Notes: generated by a model not told the origin, from the letters alone. Positions 1 to 9,580 are shown, counted from the first letter of the stretch. The stretch is DNA of 64,000 nucleotides from Moraxellaceae bacterium (GCA_004173455.1 SECL01000004.1:1-64000); one strand, 5' to 3'. Numbers and translations are program-made.

Positions 1-239
1 ACAAAAACAGGGCGATGCAGACTGCGATCAGGTTTGCCATCGTGCAGATGGTTTAGAAGTTAAAGCGTGAACCACAAGTCCATGAAGAATAGTTTGCCAT
101 CGTGCAGATGGTTTAGAAGTTTCCTGTACTCATCAGAGTGACTTGCTTGGCGTTTGCCATCGTGCAGATGGTTTAGAAGATGCTGGTGATTAGCCTGCGC
201 AGGCTTTGTATGTTTGCCATCGTGCAGATGGTTTAGAAG
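1..239 (+). CRISPR. Terminal part of a type I-F-like CRISPR array
   Basis: Four identical 28-bp repeats lie at 32-59, 92-119, 152-179 and 212-239, separated by 32-bp spacers (60-91, 120-151, 180-211). The first 31 bases are the end of another spacer, so the array continues left of the window. The repeat has the I-F layout: 5 nt, a 5-bp stem CCATC/GATGG around loop GTGCA, then an 8-nt tail TTTAGAAG matching the expected Cas6f (Csy4) 5' handle. In that orientation the array reads on the plus strand, the leader is off to the left, and 239 is the trailer end. No cas gene is in the window. The three spacers differ from each other; spacer 180-211 contains the palindrome GCCTGCGCAGGC. Confidence 0.95.
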
Positions 240-294
240 ATATAGCGGTCTTGGTTAAACTGCTTTGTTAGGCAATGCAATCTATTATTGGGAT

Positions 295-330
295 TGACAT
301 GAATGTCACCACGCTAAGTTGGGGTATAAA
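295..330 (+). promoter_or_regulatory. Palindromic operator and possible promoter before the AraC-type gene
   Basis: A perfect inverted repeat TGACAT-GA-ATGTCA lies at 295-308, and a -10-like TATAAA lies at 325-330. The palindrome covers the position expected for the -35 element of that -10 (about 302-307), which is a typical place for a repressor or activator site. The start codon of the AraC-type gene follows 26 bp later. The sites are seen directly; that they act together, and that the adjacent regulator binds here, is inference. Confidence 0.4.
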
Positions 331-356
331 ATTTCACTATTGCTTAAACCACTACC

Positions 357-1115
357 ATGATGAATAACGATATAGAATTCAAGCTTATTAAACCTGACAA
401 TTTGCTTGCAGATTTTGTCGATAGTTTCTGGATGCTGTGCAACCTGTCCAGTGATGACCGGGAAATTGTGGTTTTACCGGATGGGCGCATGGACTTTACC
501 TTGTCCCAATCCACAATGGAACCCTTTGAAATTGTTTGCTCAGGACTGGAAACCCAACCCCAACGAATTATATTCAAGGCCAATACCCGTATATTTGCGA
601 TTAGTTTTAAATTGTTGGCGGTAGAGTATATTTTGGATAGGAGCATTTCCAGCATCCTTAATTACGCTGAACATTTACCATCTCACTTTTGGGAATTTGA
701 GCAGGACGATTTAAAAGATTTTGAGCACTTTTGCCACAAAGCCTCTTTAAAGATTCAATCACTTTTACCCAAGCAGATTGACTTAAGACGACAAAAACTA
801 TTTGAGCTGATCTATCAGTCTCAAGGTGAGATTACGATTAAGGAAGTTTCCAGACAGGTGCATTGGAGTAGCCGTCAAATCAACCGATATTTTAAGGATC
901 AGTTTGGCCTATCCTTAAAAACCTACTGCAATATTCTGCGTTTTCGTGCCTCTTTCGAGCAGATTAAGGACGGTCATTTATATCCTAAGCAGCAGTTTGC
1001 AGATCAATCCCATTTTATCAAAGAGGTTAAAAAGTTTTCCGGCGTTTCACCCAAACAATTAAAGCGCAATCAAAACGGCCGATTTATACAATTTTCTGTA
1101 GACGTTTCCAGATAA
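357..1115 (+). CDS. AraC family transcriptional regulator
   Basis: This is a 252-residue regulator with an N-terminal effector-type domain (about residues 1-140) and a C-terminal AraC/XylS double helix-turn-helix (about 140-245). The DNA-binding half is recognisable from WSSRQINRYFKDQFGLSLKTY followed by the typical ending HFIKEVKKFSGVSPKQLKR. Two adjacent ATG codons (357 and 360) are possible starts and no strong ribosome site separates them. It lies 36 bp upstream of a flavin monooxygenase on the same strand, so it probably controls that gene or is co-transcribed with it. The effector is unknown. The family call is secure; the target is inferred from position only. Confidence 0.9.
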   Translation: MMNNDIEFKLIKPDNLLADFVDSFWMLCNLSSDDREIVVLPDGRMDFTLSQSTMEPFEIVCSGLETQPQRIIFKANTRIFAISFKLLAVEYILDRSISSILNYAEHLPSHFWEFEQDDLKDFEHFCHKASLKIQSLLPKQIDLRRQKLFELIYQSQGEITIKEVSRQVHWSSRQINRYFKDQFGLSLKTYCNILRFRASFEQIKDGHLYPKQQFADQSHFIKEVKKFSGVSPKQLKRNQNGRFIQFSVDVSR

Positions 1116-1151
1116 CCTGATTCCACAGTTTAGAAAAAATACGGAGTCACA

Positions 1152-2321
1152 ATGTTACTAGATAATAAGCAGGTTGCCATCATTGGGGGTGGCCCTGGTG
1201 GTTTAACCCTGGCACGGCTGTTACAGCTTCAGCGAGTCAATGTAAACGTATACGAGAGGGATTTGGATAAAAATGCCCGGGTACAGGGTGCACCGCTAGA
1301 TTTACATGAAGAGTCTGGCTTGGCTGCTATTGTAAAGGCCGATCTACTGGATGTGTTTAAGGCCAGCTTTATGCCCAAAGCCGACAGAATGAAAATCATG
1401 AATGAACAGGCTGAGGTGTTTTTTAGTGATCATGACAGCAAGTATGCCGATAACTTTGGTGACCAGCATTTTCGTCCTGAAATTGATCGTGGTGTTTTAA
1501 GGAAAATACTACTGGACTCGCTGCAATCCGGCACGGTGAGCTGGAACAGCCATTTCATATCGATGGATCAGCAGGGTGAAGGCTGGCTCTTGCACTTTAA
1601 TAAAGGGACTTCAGCTTATGCTGACCTAGTGGTTGCGGCAGATGGGGCTAACTCTAAAATCCGTCCTTATATCACCGATATCATAGCGTTTTATACGGGC
1701 ATCACTATGCTGGAAGGCAATATTCCGGATGCCAAAAATAATGCTCCATACATGGATAACTTGCTGGCTGGGGGCAAGATCATGGCATTTGGTAGACAGC
1801 AAAACCTATTGATGGGTCAGAAAGGCAATGGGGAAATTGGTTTTTATGCCAGCTTCAAAGCTGATGAGAACTGGGCAACCGATCATAGACTGGACTATAG
1901 TAATAATGCACAAGTACTGGACTGGTTTAAACAGCAGTATCCTGATTGGAGTGATAGCTGGTATGAACTCTTTGAATGTGCCATCACACCATTTATTCCA
2001 CGTCCCATTTACTGTATGCCTTTAGATCAAACTTGGCCAGCTCAGCCGAATCTGACTCTACTGGGTGATGCGGCGCATCTCATGCCACCGTTTGCCGGAG
2101 CAGGGGTAAATATGGCGATGCTGGATGCGCTGGAGTTGAGCAACTGTTTAACCTCAAATCATGACTCGACCTTGCAGGATGCCATTGCCGACTATGAAGT
2201 TAGGATGCGGCAACGAGCGGCTCTTATGGCACAAGAATCACTGGAAAATGGGGAGCGTATGCATGCTGAAAATGCTTTGATGGCGATGTTGGCATTTTTT
2301 AATGTATCGGAGGTAGTTTAA
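1152..2321 (+). CDS. TetX-like FAD-dependent monooxygenase
   Basis: This 389-residue protein is a class A flavoprotein hydroxylase that should use NAD(P)H and oxygen to hydroxylate an aromatic or polyketide-like substrate. The FAD Rossmann motif GGGPGG is at residues 12-17 and the second FAD motif GDAAHLMPPFAGAGVN starts at residue 305. The overall pattern (VYERD, PLDLHEESG, EIDRGVLRKILLDSL, ADLVVAADG, the MPPFAGAGVN stretch) follows the tetracycline-inactivating TetX group from end to end, with many differences, so it is a relative and not TetX itself. A CGGAGT ribosome site precedes the ATG. Substrate and any role in drug inactivation are unknown; detoxification or catabolism are equally possible. 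Confidence 0.85.
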   Translation: MLLDNKQVAIIGGGPGGLTLARLLQLQRVNVNVYERDLDKNARVQGAPLDLHEESGLAAIVKADLLDVFKASFMPKADRMKIMNEQAEVFFSDHDSKYADNFGDQHFRPEIDRGVLRKILLDSLQSGTVSWNSHFISMDQQGEGWLLHFNKGTSAYADLVVAADGANSKIRPYITDIIAFYTGITMLEGNIPDAKNNAPYMDNLLAGGKIMAFGRQQNLLMGQKGNGEIGFYASFKADENWATDHRLDYSNNAQVLDWFKQQYPDWSDSWYELFECAITPFIPRPIYCMPLDQTWPAQPNLTLLGDAAHLMPPFAGAGVNMAMLDALELSNCLTSNHDSTLQDAIADYEVRMRQRAALMAQESLENGERMHAENALMAMLAFFNVSEVV

Positions 2322-2453
2322 AGGTCAGCATGGAAATCACGCTATTGCGAGTTTTAATCAGTTGCCAGTAATGGTTCAAGCTTGGCAGACTATGGATCAT
2401 CGACTACTATCAAAAAATAATAGACATTACTTGATTTATCGAAAATATTAACT

Positions 2454-4172
2454 ATGACATCTGAGCTAAATACCACTGAAAACTCCCCAACCATTGCCAT
2501 TGATCTGGGTACAACAAATTCATTAGTTGGTCTATTTGATCAAGGGAATGTCCGTCTTATCCCTAACTCTAGCGGTTATCTGTTTACGCCCTCGGCAATT
2601 GCGCTGGATCAGGATCAACAGATTTTGATCGGGCAGTCTGCGTTAGAACTTCGGAGTCGTGGCGATGAGGTCTTAAGCAGTTTTAAGCGTTTGATGGGCA
2701 CCACGCAAAAGCTGTCATTGAATAACCGGCAGTTTTCTGCTGAGGAATTATCAGCCCTGATATTAAAGTCACTCAAGGCTGATGCAGAGGCTGCTTTAGA
2801 TCAGATCATTACAGAGGCAGTGATTACCGTTCCTGCCTATTTTAATGATATTCAGCGCCAAGCCACTATTTCAGCTGCACAGATGGCCGGTTTAAATGTT
2901 TCACGCCTGATCAATGAACCAACTGCTGCGGCACTGGCCTATGGCTTAGGTCAAACCGATGATAGTTGCTTTCTAATTTTTGACTTGGGCGGTGGCACGT
3001 TTGACGTCTCCATTGTGGAGTTGTTTGAAGGTGTTATTGAAGTACGTGCCAGTACAGGTGATAATTTTCTGGGCGGTGATGATTTTGTTACTGCGATTGT
3101 GAATGCCTTTTGGCAGCAGCATGGCGCACAATTTGCCCAGGACACTTCATTTATTCCACCTGACTTGTTAACAGCCCTTACAGCCAAGGCACAACAGACC
3201 ATGCACCAGTTGACAACAGCGGAGCAAACTACGCTAGTGTTTAACTGGCAGGATCAGCAGGTTAGCATACCCATTTCAGTGCTTGATTTTAATGCATGGA
3301 TTGAACCTTTACTGAGCAGATTACGCCGGCCACTGGAGCGCGCTTTACGTGATGCCCGCCTAAAGCCCAGCCAGATTGACCAGATTGTGATGGTGGGCGG
3401 TGCTACCCGGATTCCAGCAGTACGCAAACTGGTCACCAAACTGTTTGGCCGCTTCCCGTCAACCAGTATCCAGCCCGATGAAGCCATTGTGCGGGGTGCT
3501 TGTATTCAGGCCGGACTAAAAAACAAGGATCAGGCGCTTAAGGAAGTGGTCTTGACTGATGTCTGTCCTTTTAGCCTCGGTATTGCGATAGGAGAGGAAG
3601 GATATTTTGACCCGATTATTGAACGTAATACAGTCATACCCGCCAGTAAGGTCAATCATTATCATAGTATGCGGGAAGGCCAGCGTGAAATTATTCTAAG
3701 GATTTATCAGGGTGAACATCGCTTATGCCAGGAAAATATTTTTCTCGGCGAGTTGATGGTCAAGTTGCCACCCAATAAAGAGCAATTAACGATTGATGTT
3801 CGTTTCTCTTATAATCCCAATGGTATTCTGGATGTTGATGTACATGTTCCCAGTAGCGGCGAGAAGCTGCAAAAGGTACTGATTAATAATCAAAGTGTGA
3901 TGTCGGCTGAGCAAATCCAGCAGGCACGGCAGCAACTGGAAGCCTTAAAAATTCATCCAAGGGACACACTGGCCAACAAGGCCTTAATCTTGAAAGCTGA
4001 CCGCTTGTACCGAGAAATGACCGGTGATTTACGCACTCATGTTGCCCAGCAAACGCAAGTATTTGTACAGGCGCTTGATAGTCAGGATGATCATAAAATT
4101 CGGCAAGCAAGACCCCAGTTTGAACAATTCTTAAAAGATATTGAAGAGGCCAGTTTATTTGAGGCGGATTAA
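2454..4172 (+). CDS. hscC: Hsp70-family chaperone HscC
   Basis: The 572-residue protein has the Hsp70 ATPase domain (residues about 14-370) with [10 protein letters not shown] at the N terminus, [23 protein letters not shown] and [14 protein letters not shown], followed by a substrate-binding domain and a short helical lid. It lacks the long DnaK C-terminal tail, and its length and motifs such as [14 protein letters not shown] and the [13 protein letters not shown] stretch match HscC rather than DnaK or HscA. In Escherichia coli HscC works with specialised J-proteins (DjlB/DjlC). Here a J-like gene lies directly tail-to-tail downstream. No strong Shine-Dalgarno sequence is seen before the ATG. 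Confidence 0.93.
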   Translation: MTSELNTTENSPTIAIDLGTTNSLVGLFDQGNVRLIPNSSGYLFTPSAIALDQDQQILIGQSALELRSRGDEVLSSFKRLMGTTQKLSLNNRQFSAEELSALILKSLKADAEAALDQIITEAVITVPAYFNDIQRQATISAAQMAGLNVSRLINEPTAAALAYGLGQTDDSCFLIFDLGGGTFDVSIVELFEGVIEVRASTGDNFLGGDDFVTAIVNAFWQQHGAQFAQDTSFIPPDLLTALTAKAQQTMHQLTTAEQTTLVFNWQDQQVSIPISVLDFNAWIEPLLSRLRRPLERALRDARLKPSQIDQIVMVGGATRIPAVRKLVTKLFGRFPSTSIQPDEAIVRGACIQAGLKNKDQALKEVVLTDVCPFSLGIAIGEEGYFDPIIERNTVIPASKVNHYHSMREGQREIILRIYQGEHRLCQENIFLGELMVKLPPNKEQLTIDVRFSYNPNGILDVDVHVPSSGEKLQKVLINNQSVMSAEQIQQARQQLEALKIHPRDTLANKALILKADRLYREMTGDLRTHVAQQTQVFVQALDSQDDHKIRQARPQFEQFLKDIEEASLFEAD

Positions 4173-4188
4173 TACTGTCATCCGCCTC
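4161..4188. terminator. Stem-loop between convergent hscC and the J-like gene
   Basis: A 9-bp perfect inverted repeat GAGGCGGAT/ATCCGCCTC (4161-4169 and 4180-4188) straddles the hscC stop codon. It lies between two convergent genes, where a bidirectional transcription stop is expected, but neither side carries a clear T-run, so termination is only probable. Confidence 0.45.
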
Positions 4189-4208
4189 GCAATTACTTAA
4201 GCTTTCGC

Positions 4209-6173
4209 CTATTTCAACTGCCGATCTACTTTAGCAGTATGGTATAGGTAATAGCTAAAGAGGATTGGAAGTATGATAGATGCTATGGATATCGCGATCA
4301 GTACTATATAGCTTAGGTATTTACTGACATAACTGACTGCTTTTCCAGACAGAAAGGATAGGGAAATACTGGCAATTAGTGCAGAAGCTAAAGGTAGGTT
4401 AATAAAATTTCGTAAAGTTGGCCCATCTACATCTGCTTTTACTACAATAAGTCCTATAAAAATTAGAATAAAGCCTATGAATTTAGCGGAAAATTTAATG
4501 GAATCAAAAAATTTTATTTCAGGTTTATCAGGGGTTTTTAGTAGTTGACTAAAAAAATTCTTAAACAAATCACCACACAACAATAAGCTGATTGGCAATA
4601 CTGCAAATAGTATTCCAAAAGAATTATTATCCTGAACTTGAAAGATAATAACGCTAAGAATTAATACAATAAGGCTAAAGCCGAGATAAACAAAAATCTT
4701 GTCAGCTCGAATATTGATGACTTCTTTTAGATAATCAAAGATATTATGATAAAAGTACAGTCCATATCCTAATACAAAGGTGGCTAAAATACACCAAGCA
4801 CTAAGCAGGATTTCCAGCACTCTTGTATTCATGAATGGTGAAAACAAAGCCAATATTATAATACTCAGATAAAATAAATTGATTAGTCTTGCAATAATCA
4901 GATTGGGCTGAGTTGAAGCAAACATTTTTGCCAAGCCAACACTCAGGAATAGGGGGAAATAGAGTAGCGATAAAGGCAGGCAGATGCCAAACGTTCCTCT
5001 AAAACTAAACTCAAATACGCTAGCCGCAATAAAAATACAGACCAGACTGATCATCAGCTGGATTGAAAAATTTCTAATCCACAGTGTCCATAAGCGTAAG
5101 AAGTGCAAATTCATATTGCGTTCTGGTTCAACCATGCCGGGAATACCAATCCAGTTGTTTTTGCGCAGGCTTTGAATAAAGGAATTAACGCTCAGTAATA
5201 GCTTAAGCACCCGGAACGGCTGGAACGTGTCAGGACGTTGCAAGGCTTCAAAGGACTTGACATACTGCTCAGGGATTTGCCGCCAGAAGGTATGGTGATT
5301 GACGAGATTTTCCAGCCTGTCGTACAGACGATGACTTGTAGAGTCAGCAGAGGCAGGCGGTATTTCATTGCCAAAATATTCGTACCACACTTCAAAAAAG
5401 CGATTGGATTCTGAACTGGTACTATTAATTGAGCCAAGCACATGATTTAACTGATCATAGGCCGCCATCTGGGTGTCCAGCGTTTGATGCTGCCATTGGT
5501 GCAAAACCTGGCTAAACTGCTCAAATACTTGATCGTTAAAATTTTCATCCCATAACTGTTGCGATAGCTCATCAAGCCCGGCTCTAAACTGAAGCTCCGG
5601 ATTTAAAAGCAGGACTTGCGTATTTTCGGTACTGTTTGAATTTGTCTTTGAGTAAACTAAATCTTTATCAGGATTTAAATTAAGAAAATCATTTAGCCCC
5701 CTTAAGCCCGCAGCAATACAGGCATCATGGAGTTGCTGGAGATAAGCCTGCGCCTGTTCATTGCTTAAAATATCCGGTTCAAGATTCAGGATATAATCGG
5801 TGTAATCCCTTAATTCAGTTCTAAGATCAATATCACTATTTTGCTGCTCGATCGCATGAAGTAAAAACTCAAAGCCACGTTGATGAAGTGGTATTGCTTC
5901 TTGAGGAATATGTAGCGATTGATCTGGAGAGCTAACAGACTCTATTTCGATGGGATCAACTGCGCTTGGCTGATTTACAGCGCTATCTTCTGCTGATGGT
6001 AGATGATCTGGCGTAATATGCTCATTTTTTGCACTTTCAAATGCTGCACGCAGGGCAATAAATTTTTCAGGCTCAAGCTCCTGATCAATAGTTTTTAATA
6101 ATGTGGCATAGGCTTTGCGAATTATTTTTTGATCATTTGTTCTGGCGATGCCAAGAATGTCCCAATGGTTCAT
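4209..6173 (-). CDS. Membrane J-domain-like protein (DjlC/DjlB type) lacking HPD
   Basis: The 654-residue protein opens with a J-like helical segment (MNHWDILGI, IIRKAYATLLK, then EPEKFIALRAAFESA), which matches helices I-III of the DjlB/DjlC group. At the loop where J-proteins carry His-Pro-Asp, this protein reads Asp-Gln-Glu (about residues 30-32), so the classical Hsp70-stimulating motif is missing. A long soluble helical region follows (about 100-370), then a C-terminal half with about seven or eight hydrophobic membrane segments. It converges on hscC with a 36-bp gap, and a DjlC-HscC neighbourhood is known from E. coli, so it is probably the dedicated HscC partner. The effect of the missing HPD is unknown. 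Confidence 0.75.
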   Translation of the reverse strand: MNHWDILGIARTNDQKIIRKAYATLLKTIDQELEPEKFIALRAAFESAKNEHITPDHLPSAEDSAVNQPSAVDPIEIESVSSPDQSLHIPQEAIPLHQRGFEFLLHAIEQQNSDIDLRTELRDYTDYILNLEPDILSNEQAQAYLQQLHDACIAAGLRGLNDFLNLNPDKDLVYSKTNSNSTENTQVLLLNPELQFRAGLDELSQQLWDENFNDQVFEQFSQVLHQWQHQTLDTQMAAYDQLNHVLGSINSTSSESNRFFEVWYEYFGNEIPPASADSTSHRLYDRLENLVNHHTFWRQIPEQYVKSFEALQRPDTFQPFRVLKLLLSVNSFIQSLRKNNWIGIPGMVEPERNMNLHFLRLWTLWIRNFSIQLMISLVCIFIAASVFEFSFRGTFGICLPLSLLYFPLFLSVGLAKMFASTQPNLIIARLINLFYLSIIILALFSPFMNTRVLEILLSAWCILATFVLGYGLYFYHNIFDYLKEVINIRADKIFVYLGFSLIVLILSVIIFQVQDNNSFGILFAVLPISLLLCGDLFKNFFSQLLKTPDKPEIKFFDSIKFSAKFIGFILIFIGLIVVKADVDGPTLRNFINLPLASALIASISLSFLSGKAVSYVSKYLSYIVLIAISIASIILPILFSYYLYHTAKVDRQLK

Positions 6174-6617
6174 GATTTTAGACTGTTAAAAGTATATTTT
6201 GTACTAGTTTACTTGGCAGAACGGTCGAATATGCAAAGTGTTATAAAAAATACTGGTGATACATTTTTCTGACACAACAGGGGAGGGGATAAAATCAGCC
6301 AAAAGGTGTTACGCCTATGCATCAGGACTGTGGTTGCTTAAGGTAGAAGTGAAAGGTATGAGAGATTAAAAATGTCAAAACTTGGCTGTAAGCATGAATA
6401 TGTGATTAATCACGATTAACTTAAAAATCTAAAAGATAAATCCCGCTACACACCGAGTTTATAAAAATTAATCATCAATGTGACCGGTTTGTCATTTTTA
6501 AATTCATTGGTCAGAAAGACCTCAAAAGCCATTAAAGGCACATTATTGCTGTGCTAGAAGGACAGGGCAGTCCCAAAGAAGCTGCATAACATTAAAAATA
6601 GATGAAGGACAAAAGCA
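6174..6617. promoter_or_regulatory. Long upstream region of the two-partner secretion operon with a 12-bp palindrome
   Basis: This 444-bp AT-rich stretch separates the J-like gene from the divergently read tpsA-type gene and contains no convincing reading frame. It contains a perfect palindrome GTGATTAATCAC at 6402-6413, and inverted TGACC/GGTCA arms around 6480-6513. The final GAAGGAC at about 6603-6609 is the ribosome site for the gene at 6618. The palindrome has the size and shape of a dimeric regulator site; its function is inferred. Confidence 0.4.
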
Positions 6618-9557
6618 ATGAATCATATTTACCGTGTCATCTGGAATGCCCAAAATGCTTGCTGGCAAGCGGTCAGTGAGCTGGCACGTGGCAAAACAAA
6701 ATCTACGACGACATCAACTTCCCGAACTCGGCTATTAACGAGCACTATCAGTCTGGGCAGCCTGTTTGCGGTTAATCTCTTGGCAGCCAGTGTAGCCATT
6801 GCCGGGCCAACTGGTGGGGTGGTTAGTGCAGGAACAGCAACTATCAACACGTCAGGGGCTACCACTACGATTAATCAAAGTACGGCCAAGGCTGCCATTG
6901 ACTGGTCGAGCTTTTCAACAGGCTCCACGGAAACGGTTAACTTTGTACAGCCCGGTGCCAGTTCCATTACATTAAACCGGGTAACCGGAACCAGTGCTTC
7001 CACCTTAAATGGCAAACTCAATGCCAATGGTCAGGTATTTATTATTAATCCTAATGGTGTGCTGTTTGGCACTACCTCACAGGTGAATACTGGTGGACTG
7101 GTTGCCTCTACTTTAAATCTGTCCAATACTGATTTTTTAAACAACAACTTTAATTTTGCCAGTGCAACCAATAACAAGACGGTCGAGAACCGTGGCAAGA
7201 TTACCGTACCAACTGGTGGCACTGTGGCCTTGATTGCGCCATCCATAAAACACACTGGCACGATTACTACCCCAGAAGGCAGCACGTTGCTGGCAGCAGG
7301 TAGTGATGTCACCTTAAACCTGAACAATGGCAGTCTGGTGGGCTATACCATCAATCAGGGCAAGGCGCAGGCCTTAATTAATGCTGGCGGTATGATTAAG
7401 GCGGATGGCGGCAAAGTTATCCTGACGACCAAGGGCGTGGATGAACTCAGCAATGCAGTCGTTAACAGTGTGGGTATCATTGAAGCCAAAACAGTAAGTA
7501 GCAAACGTGGTGTGATTGAACTGGGCAGTGACATGGTCAGTGGTACGGTGAACGTGAGCGGCACGCTGAACGCTTCTGCACCTGTTAGTGGCAATGGCGG
7601 CCTGATAAAAACCTCAGCCAGTAATGTGCAGGTCAATGCCGGTGCCAACATCACTACTCAGCGCACTAACCAGTCTGCATTACCACCGACTACCAGTGGC
7701 TGGGAAGTTACTGCCAACACGGTTGATGTAGATCTGTTTAATGGCATTAGCAGTACCGCTTTAAGCAATGCACTGGACAAGGGCAACGTGACCTTAAAGG
7801 CGGTTGGTACAGAACCTGAGCAGGGCAATATTAATATTAATGATGCCACCAGTTGGAGTGCCAACACGGCACTCACGTTAAGCGCTGGTAAGGATATTAA
7901 CTTTAATAATGAAATGACCTTAAGCGGCGATAAAGCCAAGCTGGCCATGAACTACGACGCTGTAAACGGTCATGACTATAACTTGGGTGAAGGCGCCAGA
8001 ATCAACATTACCGGCGTCCTGCCCACCTTGCTGATTAATGGCACCGCTTACACCGTGATTAATGAGCTGGGTGAAGAAGGTGATGCCAGTGTAACCACGC
8101 TACAGGGCATGAAGAATAACCTGACTGGTAATTATGCACTCGGCAGTGATATTGATGCCTCGGATACAGTGAACTGGAATGAGGGCAAGGGGTTTGAGTC
8201 AATTGGACAAGTGGAAGTTGAAATTAGCTCGGCGGAACCTTCAAGCGGTACACCTTTTATGGGTAAGTTTCATGGTTTAGGCCATACCATTGACAATCTA
8301 AATATTAATAAAGCCACACCACTGGATACTTCAATAGATGAGACTGTCGCTACCCCTGAAGGATTGTTTAGCATGTCTTGGGGTGACTTACGCGATGTGG
8401 GTATAATTAATGCCAATATTCAAGGTAATGCATTTGTAGGTAGTCTGTCAGGCTATCATTTGGAAGGCAATATCAAAAATGCCTATAGTTCAGGCCAAGT
8501 GTTCGGCAAAGCCTATGTTGGTGGATTGATTGGCATAGCGGGGAATGATTACGACGGCATCTCACACACAGGGAAAATCTCCAACAGCCACTCAAGCACA
8601 CAAGTAAAAGGCGCAACATTAGTTGGGGGATTAGTGGGTAATAGTATTATGTCTATTTATGATAGTTCTGCTATAGGTAGTATTTCTTTGCCTGAATTTA
8701 CCATGTCATCTAGTGATGAGCAAAACCTTGATCCAGATCAAACAGGAGGATTTTTCGGTGGTGGTTTGGTAGGGCTAGGTCGAGGTATATATAACAGCTA
8801 TGCTACAGGTAATGTACTACAAGGTGCCTTTGTCAATGGTAATTGGCATGAGGAATTGGGTTTTTACGGAGCAGGTGGCTTAGCAGGTGCTATAGGCGTA
8901 AATAACACTACTGACTATGTAGGGAATAGCTACGCGACTGGAAATGTAGCTGGTATAAGGGGAGTCGGTGGATTAGCAGGTATTACTGTAGTACGTAACA
9001 ATTATGCTCCCCAATTAATGATAAAAAATAGTCATGCGACTGGAAATATAGTGGGTCAAGAGGATGTGGGTGGACTAGTCGGTGGTAATGCACCAGGAAA
9101 CATTATTGATACTAGCTATGCGACTGGTACTGTGACGAGCATTACCAATGTAGGGGGGCTAGTGGGTAATAATAATGGAGGAGTTATTAGTAACTCATAT
9201 TCAACAAGCGCAATTACAGGCAATACTAATGTGGGTGGTTTGATTGGTAATAACGGAGAGTATTATAGTTCTACAGTACAGAATAGTTATTCATCAGGTT
9301 CTGTCAGCGGAGTAACCAATACAGGTGGTTTAATTGGTCTTCAAGGGGTAAGTAGTACAGTTACTGACAGCTATTGGAACACTGAAACTTCAGGACAATT
9401 AACCAGTGCAGGCGGCACGGGCAAAACTACTGCCGAGTTACAACAGCTCAGCACCTTTAACGGCTGGGATATTGCTGATATCTCTGATCCTACCTCCACC
9501 TCAATCTGGGTCATTGATGAAAATAATGATACGCCTAGATTGCGCCAGAATCCTTAA
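6618..9557 (+). CDS. TpsA-type filamentous haemagglutinin-like exoprotein with GLUG repeats
   Basis: This 979-residue secreted protein begins with an extended signal peptide (MNHIYRVIWNAQNACWQAVSE, then a hydrophobic segment ending near residue 62, AIA/GPTGG). The next roughly 250 residues form the TPS secretion domain typical of haemagglutinin/adhesin exoproteins, with the FIINPNGVLFG and NTGGLVASTLNL motifs. From about residue 600 the chain carries many GLUG-type repeats of the pattern VGGLVGxN...NSYxTGxV. It is expected to cross the outer membrane through the TpsB partner encoded 136 bp downstream. At under 1000 residues it is short for an adhesin. Its role (adhesion, biofilm, or other surface function) cannot be fixed from sequence. 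Confidence 0.92.
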   Translation: MNHIYRVIWNAQNACWQAVSELARGKTKSTTTSTSRTRLLTSTISLGSLFAVNLLAASVAIAGPTGGVVSAGTATINTSGATTTINQSTAKAAIDWSSFSTGSTETVNFVQPGASSITLNRVTGTSASTLNGKLNANGQVFIINPNGVLFGTTSQVNTGGLVASTLNLSNTDFLNNNFNFASATNNKTVENRGKITVPTGGTVALIAPSIKHTGTITTPEGSTLLAAGSDVTLNLNNGSLVGYTINQGKAQALINAGGMIKADGGKVILTTKGVDELSNAVVNSVGIIEAKTVSSKRGVIELGSDMVSGTVNVSGTLNASAPVSGNGGLIKTSASNVQVNAGANITTQRTNQSALPPTTSGWEVTANTVDVDLFNGISSTALSNALDKGNVTLKAVGTEPEQGNININDATSWSANTALTLSAGKDINFNNEMTLSGDKAKLAMNYDAVNGHDYNLGEGARINITGVLPTLLINGTAYTVINELGEEGDASVTTLQGMKNNLTGNYALGSDIDASDTVNWNEGKGFESIGQVEVEISSAEPSSGTPFMGKFHGLGHTIDNLNINKATPLDTSIDETVATPEGLFSMSWGDLRDVGIINANIQGNAFVGSLSGYHLEGNIKNAYSSGQVFGKAYVGGLIGIAGNDYDGISHTGKISNSHSSTQVKGATLVGGLVGNSIMSIYDSSAIGSISLPEFTMSSSDEQNLDPDQTGGFFGGGLVGLGRGIYNSYATGNVLQGAFVNGNWHEELGFYGAGGLAGAIGVNNTTDYVGNSYATGNVAGIRGVGGLAGITVVRNNYAPQLMIKNSHATGNIVGQEDVGGLVGGNAPGNIIDTSYATGTVTSITNVGGLVGNNNGGVISNSYSTSAITGNTNVGGLIGNNGEYYSSTVQNSYSSGSVSGVTNTGGLIGLQGVSSTVTDSYWNTETSGQLTSAGGTGKTTAELQQLSTFNGWDIADISDPTSTSIWVIDENNDTPRLRQNP

Positions 9558-9580
9558 GACACACAATTAGGGAAATTGAA

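Noticed and set aside
6530-6610. Possible cyclic-di-GMP riboswitch before the TpsA-type gene
   Set aside because: A GACAGGGCAG piece resembles part of the GEMM consensus, but the second conserved stem and the tetraloop receptor are not found.
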